5,287 nt of DNA from Candidatus Hydrogenedentota bacterium. Its GTDB lineage: Bacteria > Hydrogenedentota > Hydrogenedentia > Hydrogenedentales > SLHB01. The stretch is from NCBI GenBank assembly GCA_003552765.1, contig PUOI01000168.1:1-5287 (forward strand). Direction: 5' to 3'. This document shows positions 1-5,287 of this stretch, one piece after another (the stretch's first letter is position 1; each line of letters opens with the position of its first letter). The notes beneath the pieces are model-generated. The model worked only from the letters and a program-made list of their open reading frames with translations. It was not told the DNA's origin and did not search any database. Position numbers and translations under genes: made by a program.

Positions 1-2552
1 GCAATCAGATAGTCTCCCGAAAAGCGGATGTTGCCCCACCGCAGTTCTTCCCCGTCTTGGATTTGCGCGCCGTAGGATTCCATGAGATCCTCGGTAACGG
101 GATCCGGCGCGTGTTGCTTGAGGTCATCCCGGTCCGGCATCTCGAACGTATCCAGAACCTCCCCCGACGCCAGGTCGATCCGCAGGCATTCATCTTCGTA
201 TATCAGATACACGCTGTCTTCAGCGGAAACATAGGGGCTTCCGATGAAGTTGGCGCCGGGATGATTCGGGAAGTAGATTGGGGCGTCTTCCGCCTCGTAG
301 TCGTAGTCCGTGAAATTCGCCCCTACCTTTGGCAACTCGAGGTCCCACAGCTCAATCCCCGTATACACACACCGCGCCGAGATTTCGTGCGGTCCAAGGA
401 TGACCAACCGGCCCTCCACCACTTGCGGAATGGGCCCATGCATGTGGCGGGGCAATGTCTTGTGATTGGGTTCTCCGCCAAACCATGCAATGCCCAGCGG
501 CGCCTTCACGCGATCGTCGGCGGAATAGGCCGTGTTGGCGGCGTCCGAGTATTGATGCGTCCATGTATCCGAACCGGGCAACGGGCCGGGCCGGGTCAAG
601 AGCACATACTCCTCTTCCCGAGACATCGCGGATTGTTCGAGGGCGGCCGCCTCGGCGGCGTTGGCGAAGGCCTCCTGCTCGCCATCTTGGACAGGCAGAT
701 AGATGGCGCCGCCGTAGGGCCGCAAGGGACGAAACAGGGCTTCGACGAATGCCGCTCCCTCGTTCAAGCCACCGGCCTCGGGATCCTCCGACACGATGAG
801 GCTGGCGATATAGGGCGGCGCCTGCAGGGTGGCCGCGGCGCCTTCATGCACCGCGACGCGCTCGCCGTAAACACCAGCCCTCACGAAACGCTCCCGCAGC
901 TCGGCGACTCTGTCCGGATCCGGGTCGAAGGCGGTGATGTGCATATCCGATTGCGCCAACAGCTCTTCGAGGAACCGGCCCGAGCCAACGCCAAACATGA
1001 GTCCGTAACCTCCCCTGAGATCGGTCTCGGCCAACGCTTGTTGCGCATGTTCGGCCCACGCATCGTCCTGAGACTCAAGCGGCTCGGGGGCGTACTCATG
1101 CACCACTGTTTCCGCCGCTCCTGAGGCAAAACAATAGATCGCGCCTTCCTCGGTCACCACGAACAGGCGGTCGTGAGCGGCGAGCATGCTGAAGACCTCG
1201 CCTTCCACGGTTTCCGTCCATGCGAGTTCCGCGGTCCCCTCTTCGCTGTCCACGTCCACCGCGAAGATGTGGCCGTTGTCGCCGCTGCCGTAGAGCGTGG
1301 AGCCCGCCCTGAGATGAAGCCGGCGCAACCCCTCGATGGCGTCCGATTCCCACAGTTCCTCAAGCTCGTAATAATTGGAAAGCACTCCCCTGCTGAGGCG
1401 ATCGCTGACGCCCGGCGCCCGGCTCGCCGCATCCCGGCGGGAATCGGAAAGAGACCGCCCAAAGCGGTCGAACTCAGGTTCCGGGGGCTCTTCCTCCGTG
1501 GCTTCCAGTTCCGAGGCGTATGCCGTGATGCGTCCGCTGCCGGGATCCACCCCAATGAACGCATCCCCTGTCGTCAAATCCACATTAACCGAGCCAAACT
1601 GGGCGCCATCCACCGTGGTGTACATGTGCGTCAGCGTGTAGTCGCGCACGTTGAAGAACCAATCGCCCTCGACAAAGACGCGGTGTCCGCCCGCCCCCTT
1701 GCCGGTGGTGTGAGTAGCGACGTTGAAATATTGGATGGCCCCTGTGTGACGGTCAAAAACGGCGGGGGTGGTTCGTCCGCCCGGCACGAACAGTTGATCG
1801 CCTTTCACGACGAGCTGGCCCTGTGGCGCGACGCCGCCGAAAGAGTAAAACCGCTTCGAGTCCACGATGGCATCGCTTGCGGCCCCTGAGTTGACCCATT
1901 CGACCTCACCGGTCTCGGCGTCCAGCGCGCAAACGAACCCCCCTTCGTGAGGCCAGAAACCGGCCGCGAAGTACAACGTGCCGTCTTTGATCACCGGCCC
2001 GCCGCGCGCGGCCCACATGCTGATAAGCCGTTCATTGCCCAACACAAGACGGCCATTGGGAGCCGCGTTGAAGGTCCAGATCTGGTCGCCGGTCTCGGCG
2101 TCCACGCAATGCAGGCGGCCGTCATCGGAGACCGCATACACGCGGCCTTCCCAGACGAGCGGCGCCATCCGCACGGGGCCATCCGTGTAATAGCGCCATC
2201 GCTCCTCGCCGGAATCCACATCGTAGGCCGTCACGCTGTCGGAGACCATCGAGGGCACGTAGAGCATGCCGTTCGCCGCCACGGGCTCATACGACTTGTC
2301 GAAGGCCAGCTTCTCGAAGTCGTCCATTTGCCACGGCCAAGCCCGCTGGGGTTCGGGGAGTTCCCGCACCCAATGCAACTCGAGATCCTGCTCCAACGCA
2401 TGAGGGCTCGAAGCTGTCCGGGCTGGGTTATGCCGGTACATGGGCCAATCTTCCGTGGCTTCCCCAAACGCCAAGCCTTGTGGCGCAAGAAGAATTCCAG
2501 CAGCCAATAAAGAGAGAACTCTGAACAAATAGCACTCTGGGCAGGTACGCAT
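1..2552 (-). CDS. Secreted PQQ-type beta-propeller protein with embedded class I methyltransferase-like domain (partial, C-terminus beyond window)
   Basis: The frame is open for 850 codons from the ATG at 2552-2550 to the left edge, with no stop, so the C-terminus is missing. Residues 1-30 look like a signal peptide or membrane anchor, with a hydrophobic core at about 12-28. Residues 36-48 (WPMYRHNPARTAS) are the typical entry motif of PQQ-like propellers. Blade repeats of the type 'G-x-L-Y...A-x-D-x-x-T-G-E-x-x-W' follow at about 91-119, 135-160, 190-220 and 415-475. An acidic, Pro/Arg-rich linker lies at about 348-388. Residues about 498-655 form a class I SAM-methyltransferase-like domain: GVGSG at 521-525, an acidic residue after strand 2 (FDPD, 542-545), and RPYGG at 611-615. 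Propeller-type sequence resumes at about 657 (W-T-H-Q-Y-x-D-x-A-N-T) with another blade near 780-803. This layout matches large proteins I recall from Planctomycetota and relatives. Substrate and function are unknown; PQQ binding itself is not implied. The gene is divergent from its neighbours. Confidence 0.9.
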   Translation of the reverse strand, partial: MRTCPECYLFRVLSLLAAGILLAPQGLAFGEATEDWPMYRHNPARTASSPHALEQDLELHWVRELPEPQRAWPWQMDDFEKLAFDKSYEPVAANGMLYVPSMVSDSVTAYDVDSGEERWRYYTDGPVRMAPLVWEGRVYAVSDDGRLHCVDAETGDQIWTFNAAPNGRLVLGNERLISMWAARGGPVIKDGTLYFAAGFWPHEGGFVCALDAETGEVEWVNSGAASDAIVDSKRFYSFGGVAPQGQLVVKGDQLFVPGGRTTPAVFDRHTGAIQYFNVATHTTGKGAGGHRVFVEGDWFFNVRDYTLTHMYTTVDGAQFGSVNVDLTTGDAFIGVDPGSGRITAYASELEATEEEPPEPEFDRFGRSLSDSRRDAASRAPGVSDRLSRGVLSNYYELEELWESDAIEGLRRLHLRAGSTLYGSGDNGHIFAVDVDSEEGTAELAWTETVEGEVFSMLAAHDRLFVVTEEGAIYCFASGAAETVVHEYAPEPLESQDDAWAEHAQQALAETDLRGGYGLMFGVGSGRFLEELLAQSDMHITAFDPDPDRVAELRERFVRAGVYGERVAVHEGAAATLQAPPYIASLIVSEDPEAGGLNEGAAFVEALFRPLRPYGGAIYLPVQDGEQEAFANAAEAAALEQSAMSREEEYVLLTRPGPLPGSDTWTHQYSDAANTAYSADDRVKAPLGIAWFGGEPNHKTLPRHMHGPIPQVVEGRLVILGPHEISARCVYTGIELWDLELPKVGANFTDYDYEAEDAPIYFPNHPGANFIGSPYVSAEDSVYLIYEDECLRIDLASGEVLDTFEMPDRDDLKQHAPDPVTEDLMESYGAQIQDGEELRWGNIRFSGDYLI

Positions 2553-2557
2553 CATGT

Positions 2558-2563
2558 CACCTC
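2558..2563 (-). promoter_or_regulatory. Ribosome binding site that selects the second of two tandem ATGs
   Basis: On the minus strand, GAGGTG lies 5 nt before the ATG at 2552-2550 but only 2 nt before the adjacent in-frame ATG at 2555-2553. Normal spacing favours the second ATG. An in-frame TGA at 2564-2562 rules out any start further upstream, so the protein begins at 2552 or at most one codon earlier. Confidence 0.7.
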
Positions 2564-2608
2564 ACGTTTTGCCGCTCGGTACGCCGCAGTTTCAACGAAT
2601 TAACTACC

Positions 2609-2637
2609 AGCGTACGGGATGCGCGCGGTGGGATCAA
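2609..2637 (-). promoter_or_regulatory. Possible sigma70-type promoter for the propeller gene (weak)
   Basis: Reading the minus strand, TTGATC (2637-2632) and TACGCT (2614-2609) are separated by 17 nt. This partly matches the -35 TTGACA and -10 TATAAT consensus and lies about 57 nt upstream of the start codon. The -10 match is poor (three of six), so this is only a candidate. Confidence 0.2.
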
Positions 2638-2836
2638 ACCGTGGAGGAAAATTTGCTGGATAGCCCCTCCCAAAGCGGAAGCGGCTGCATCTCAGTGGGC
2701 CGGTGGTACTGGTCCGTAGTTCCAAGCTGGCTTTCGCCAAAAAATTTCTGTTTGTCGGGCGCTTAAGGTGTAGGGGTAATGCGTGATATCCCCATGGTTT
2801 GGACCACGAAACGCGCTGTACGGCCTGGCTCTATTG

Positions 2837-2859
2837 GTGATCCCAAGACTGGGGATCAC
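2837..2859. repeat. Perfect 8-bp inverted repeat, possible operator
   Basis: GTGATCCC (2837-2844) and GGGATCAC (2852-2859) are exact reverse complements around a 7-nt spacer. There is no T-run on either side, so it does not look like an intrinsic terminator. Its place in the divergent intergenic region, about 187 nt upstream of the plus-strand start and just before a possible promoter at 2881, suits a dimeric regulator's binding site. That role is inferred from symmetry and position only. Confidence 0.5.
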
Positions 2860-2880
2860 TGGGGCAATGGAGGGGAGGGC

Positions 2881-2910
2881 TTGATTCGTGTCGTGTGGAC
2901 CGGCTACCTT
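2881..2910 (+). promoter_or_regulatory. Possible sigma70-type promoter for the GH-like gene (weak)
   Basis: TTGATT (2881-2886) and TACCTT (2905-2910) are spaced 18 nt apart and lie about 135 nt upstream of the start at 3046. The -35 box keeps TTGA; the -10 box keeps only three of six positions. If real, it would give a leader of about 130 nt containing the hairpin at 2970-3000. Confidence 0.22.
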
Positions 2911-2969
2911 AGAGACCCACTCTTTTGGGAAAGTATGCGCGCCATTTTGATTTGTTGAAGGCCGGTGGC

Positions 2970-3000
2970 GGCGCTCCGGGCATTGAGCCGGGAAGGCGCC
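2970..3000 (+). other. GC-rich imperfect hairpin in the probable leader of the GH-like gene
   Basis: GGCGC (2970-2974) can pair with GCGCC (2996-3000), and CCGG (2976-2979) with CCGG (2988-2991). The internal loop is asymmetric and the terminal loop is 8 nt. The structure ends 45 nt before the start codon and has no U-tract. It could affect mRNA stability or translation, or could be a chance product of GC-rich sequence. Confidence 0.3.
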
Positions 3001-3034
3001 TGCGCGGCAGCTGGCAGGAAATGACTATGAAGAG

Positions 3035-3039
3035 AGGAG
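3035..3039 (+). promoter_or_regulatory. Ribosome binding site of the GH-like gene
   Basis: AGGAG lies 6 nt before the ATG at 3046. An in-frame TGA at 3028-3030 excludes any upstream start, so the site and the stop together fix the N-terminus. Confidence 0.8.
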
Positions 3040-3045
3040 TGTGCA

Positions 3046-4467
3046 ATGCGGAAGAAGAACCTGGTGAACTGGGGCGCGGTCATGGTGTGCGTCTGTCTGT
3101 TGGGGGTATGCGCTTGGCCGCCGGCCGCCGGGGCGGCGGAGACGGGGCTCGGCATTTTCGAGGAGAATCCCCGTTATTTCACCTTCGATGGCGAGCCGAT
3201 CTTCTTTGCGTCAAGAAGTTTCGGCTGGACGGCGGTCAGCGATCCGGACTTGGATTATGTCCGCGACATCGAGACCACGGCGGCCCATGGGGGCAACTTG
3301 TTGCGGCTTACGCTGTTCTGGCCGGGCCACGGCGAGGAAGGCGGTGAGCTGCCCTGGGCGCGGGACGAGGACACCGGCCTATACGACCTCGACGAGTTCA
3401 ACCCGGCCTATTTCGAACGTCTCCGGCACTACCTGTCGGTGGCCCGGGAACACGATGCCGTGGTGAACCTGGAGCTGTTCGACCATCCCGCGGTCAAGGG
3501 AGGCGCGGGGCGCTGGCCCACGCACCCCATGAATCCAGACAAGAACGTCAACTACGGGGACGACGTCTTCTCGACGAGTTCCGTGGACCATAACTTCTTC
3601 TTGACCTTACCGGAGCACAACGATGTTCCCGCGGCCTTGGCGTATCAGCGGGAACTCGTCCGCAAGGTTCTGGATGAGACGCTCGAGTATGATCACATTA
3701 TCTACTCCCTGGGCAACGAGTGTCCCTCGCCGGTGGAATGGAACGAATACTGGGTGGAGTTCATTCACGATTACGTTGCGGAACAGGATGCGGACCCGGT
3801 TCTCGTGACAAATATGTGGGACCGCGATCTCCCGGTCTTCGATGTGTTTGACGCCCACGACGCGCAAAGCCCTTACCGGGTGCGCCGGATGGGCGCCGAG
3901 GGTATGTGGGACGCGTATCAGGCCATCTATACGCGGCAGGAAGAGGAGACCGGCGTGAAGCCTGTCTATGACAGCGGCCAAATGGGCGGACCGCCAGGCA
4001 GCCACATCCTGCATCAAGTCTGGATGTCGCTGGTGGGCGGCACGGCGGGCATGCGTTACCACCGGCTGGCCCCGGTTTTCCCCCAGCCCGGCGTGTCAAG
4101 CGAGGTGGAGGTGGGCAATTGGGAGGATCCCCACCACCTTGAACAGCAGCGCTGGATCGAGAACATCCGGGCCTTTGTCGATGACCTGGAGTTCTGGACG
4201 ATGGAGCCGCAATGGGACGCCGTGGCGGAAGGCGAAGCGTACATGTTCGCCCGGCCCGGCGACGAATACGTGATCTACTTTCCACACGGGGGAACCGCCA
4301 GGTTCGCCGAACCGGCAGAGCCGGGCGAGTACGAGTTCCGCTGGTACAACCCCGATACGGGCGAGACGCACTCCCAATGGACCGATGAAGTGGAGGCGGG
4401 GGCGGAACCGCCCACGATCGAGGCGCCCAGCGAACAGGATTGGGTTTTGCACGCGCGCCGGCAATAA
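3046..4467 (+). CDS. Secreted TIM-barrel glycoside hydrolase-like protein with C-terminal beta domain
   Basis: This complete gene encodes 473 residues and ends in TAA. Residues 1-31 are a type I signal peptide (KK near the N-terminus, hydrophobic core at about 11-24, cleavage near AGA-A at 28-31). No lipobox is seen despite nearby cysteines. The mature part opens with 'NPRYFTFDGEPIFF' (41-54), typical of GH-A-like barrels of the DUF4038 / cellulase-like kind. 'GGNLLRLTLFW' (82-92) fits an early barrel strand and 'IIYSLGNECP' (218-227) the strand-4 end, with N224-E225 in the place of the acid/base Asn-Glu. At the expected strand-7 nucleophile site the sequence is KPVYDSGQ (305-312), without a Glu. 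Residues about 395-471 form a beta-rich domain (YVIYFPHGG, EFRWYNPDTGE, DWVLHARR) like the putative collagen-binding domain often found after DUF4038. The likely role is extracytoplasmic carbohydrate binding or hydrolysis. The substrate is unknown, and activity is uncertain given the missing Glu. It probably leads a transcript with the downstream gene. Confidence 0.85.
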   Translation: MRKKNLVNWGAVMVCVCLLGVCAWPPAAGAAETGLGIFEENPRYFTFDGEPIFFASRSFGWTAVSDPDLDYVRDIETTAAHGGNLLRLTLFWPGHGEEGGELPWARDEDTGLYDLDEFNPAYFERLRHYLSVAREHDAVVNLELFDHPAVKGGAGRWPTHPMNPDKNVNYGDDVFSTSSVDHNFFLTLPEHNDVPAALAYQRELVRKVLDETLEYDHIIYSLGNECPSPVEWNEYWVEFIHDYVAEQDADPVLVTNMWDRDLPVFDVFDAHDAQSPYRVRRMGAEGMWDAYQAIYTRQEEETGVKPVYDSGQMGGPPGSHILHQVWMSLVGGTAGMRYHRLAPVFPQPGVSSEVEVGNWEDPHHLEQQRWIENIRAFVDDLEFWTMEPQWDAVAEGEAYMFARPGDEYVIYFPHGGTARFAEPAEPGEYEFRWYNPDTGETHSQWTDEVEAGAEPPTIEAPSEQDWVLHARRQ

Positions 4468-4521
4468 AGGGCCGGTTATGCGCATCACGTCACACCATAT
4501 TGTCGTTTGATGAGATAGCGA

Positions 4522-4528
4522 AGGGAGG
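4522..4528 (+). promoter_or_regulatory. Strong ribosome binding site of the serine hydrolase gene
   Basis: AGGGAGG lies 5 nt before the ATG at 4534. An in-frame TAG at 4516-4518 excludes an earlier start. The 66-bp gap after the preceding stop holds no hairpin with a T-run and no clear promoter, which supports read-through transcription from the GH-like gene. Confidence 0.8.
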
Positions 4529-4533
4529 TTCAT

Positions 4534-5287
4534 ATGAAAACGCAAGCCGCGCTAGCTTTCCTAATCGCGGGATTGATCGCCATTCCCCTCGACGCCAGTG
4601 CGTCCGAGGCCGTGTTTCCGGGCCAGGAATGGGAGACCGCGGCGCCCGAAGAAGCCGGGCTGGACGAGGCGGTGCTCGATGAACTGGCCGAACACGTTGG
4701 CGGACGGGGCTGCGTGGTCCGCCACGGGCGCCTTGTGTATAGCTGGGGGGACGCCGCCGCGCCGGGAGATGTCGCCTCCGCCCTCAAACCGGTGCTGAGC
4801 ACGCTGCTCTTCTTTGCCATCCAGGATGATCTACTGGATGGGCCCGAGGATCCCGTGTCCGCCCACGTGCCGGGCTTAACGGAGCTTGACCCGGAAACCG
4901 ACGGCCGGATTACGTGGAAACACCTCGCCCAACAGACCTCGGGCTACGGTCTGGAAGAAGGACCGGGAGAGGCCTATTCCTATAACGACTACGCCTTGGC
5001 GCTGTACTACGATGCGCTGATGGACGAGGTCTTCGAAGCGCATGGCGACGAGGTGTTGAGTCAATACCTCGGCGAACCGCTTCAATTCCAGGATCCGTAT
5101 ACCTTCGAGGCCTTCGGGCCGGACGACCGGCCGGGGCGGCTGGCGATTTCCGTGCGGGACTTCGCACGCTTTGGCCAGCTCATCTTGCACCAAGGCCAAT
5201 GGGACGGCGAGCAACTGCTCGACAGCGCCTACGTCGAAGAGATGCTCGAAACCATCCTGCCCGCCGATACGCCTGTCACCAGCGGGC
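4534..5287 (+). CDS. Secreted beta-lactamase-superfamily serine hydrolase (partial, C-terminus beyond window)
   Basis: The frame is open for 251 codons from the ATG at 4534 to the right edge. Residues 1-23 are a signal peptide (MKTQAA, hydrophobic core at about 5-18, cleavage near ASA-S). The fold is that of class C beta-lactamase-like, PBP-like and NylB-like enzymes. The nucleophile motif SxxK is S82-A-L-K85, followed by a hydrophobic helix. 'LAQQTSGYG' (131-139) corresponds to the family's 'L-L-x-H-T-S-G' segment. 'SYND' (149-152) sits where the Y-x-N motif is expected. 'RLAISVRDFARFGQLIL' (202-218) matches the conserved 'S-x-x-D-L-A-R-F-G' helix. The third motif (KTG or HxG) would lie past the edge. 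Family members include esterases, amide hydrolases and peptidases, so the substrate cannot be named. Export and the preceding GH-like gene suggest action on extracellular or periplasmic material. Family members usually have roughly 350-450 residues, so about a third is probably missing. Confidence 0.85.
   Translation, partial: MKTQAALAFLIAGLIAIPLDASASEAVFPGQEWETAAPEEAGLDEAVLDELAEHVGGRGCVVRHGRLVYSWGDAAAPGDVASALKPVLSTLLFFAIQDDLLDGPEDPVSAHVPGLTELDPETDGRITWKHLAQQTSGYGLEEGPGEAYSYNDYALALYYDALMDEVFEAHGDEVLSQYLGEPLQFQDPYTFEAFGPDDRPGRLAISVRDFARFGQLILHQGQWDGEQLLDSAYVEEMLETILPADTPVTSG

Larger units (their letters stand above)
2556..3045. other. Divergent intergenic region, no convincing gene
   Basis: About 490 bp separate the two divergent starts. 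Small open frames here (for example 2554-2766 on the plus strand) lack a ribosome binding site and resemble no protein I recognise. I see no tRNA or rRNA. The stretch is somewhat less GC-rich than the genes, with an A/T run at about 2739-2754. It should hold the promoters for both directions. Identifiable structure is limited to the inverted repeat at 2837-2859, a GC-rich hairpin at 2970-3000, and weak promoter-like boxes listed separately. Confidence 0.7.

Noticed and set aside
57..1124. 355-codon open frame on the plus strand
   Set aside because: It lies opposite the minus-strand propeller/methyltransferase gene, whose frame shows clear family motifs. The plus-strand translation has no recognisable domain and no ribosome site. 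Long antisense frames are expected in GC-rich coding DNA.
1173..1889. 238-codon plus-strand open frame (and the 187-codon one at 1947-2510)
   Set aside because: Both are antisense to propeller blades and show His/Arg/Gly-rich translations typical of shadow frames.
2554..2766. Small plus-strand frame of 70 codons in the intergenic region
   Set aside because: Its ATG overlaps the start of the minus-strand gene, there is no Shine-Dalgarno sequence, and the composition is not protein-like.
2752..2780. Promoter-like TTGTCG-N17-GGTAAT on the plus strand
   Set aside because: Both boxes are poor matches and the distance to the gene is over 260 nt; weaker than the candidate at 2881-2910.
2775..2793. 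Approximate inverted repeat GGGGTA...TATCCCC
   Set aside because: The arms match only with a one-base bulge and are short; this is likely chance.
2925..3347. 140-codon plus-strand frame entering the GH-like gene
   Set aside because: It overlaps the well-supported gene at 3046 in another frame, and its overlapping part is Gly/Arg-rich shadow translation.
3761..4285. 174-codon minus-strand frame inside the GH-like gene, and the 149-codon one at 4096-4545
   Set aside because: Both are antisense to a gene with clear family motifs, a signal peptide and a ribosome site; their translations match nothing recognisable.
4468..4533. Search for a terminator or promoter between the GH-like and serine hydrolase genes
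   Set aside because: No stem followed by a T-run and no convincing -35/-10 pair was found.

Overview
This window holds three protein genes, all with N-terminal export signals, and no RNA genes, mobile elements or CRISPR. A partial minus-strand gene fills the left half (1-2552) and runs off the left edge. About 490 bp of non-coding DNA follows (2556-3045). Two plus-strand genes then read away from it: a complete one (3046-4467) and a partial one (4534-5287) that runs off the right edge. All three starts are fixed by an in-frame stop just upstream and by a Shine-Dalgarno sequence.

The left gene encodes a secreted PQQ-type beta-propeller protein with a class I SAM-dependent methyltransferase-like domain in the middle. 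As I recall, this architecture is common in Planctomycetota and related environmental phyla. The middle gene encodes a secreted TIM-barrel protein resembling clan GH-A glycoside hydrolases, with a C-terminal beta domain like those of DUF4038-type proteins. It keeps the Asn-Glu of the acid/base site, but the expected second catalytic glutamate is not evident. The right gene encodes a secreted serine hydrolase of the beta-lactamase / penicillin-binding-protein-like superfamily, with an SxxK motif.

The DNA is GC-rich, the predicted proteins are acidic, and the Shine-Dalgarno sites are ordinary. Large secreted propeller proteins, GH-like proteins and serine hydrolases side by side suggest a free-living Gram-negative heterotroph of the Planctomycetota, Hydrogenedentota, Lentisphaerota or Verrucomicrobiota type. 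This is inference from protein style; there is no marker gene.

The middle and right genes are 66 bp apart with no visible terminator between them, so they are probably co-transcribed. The left gene diverges from them across the intergenic region, which contains a perfect 8-bp inverted repeat that could be an operator. The shared feature is export: all three proteins should act in the periplasm, on the surface or outside the cell. A joint role in handling carbohydrates or conjugates is plausible but not shown. The points most worth a second look are the SAM-binding fold in an apparently exported protein and the missing nucleophile in the GH-like protein.
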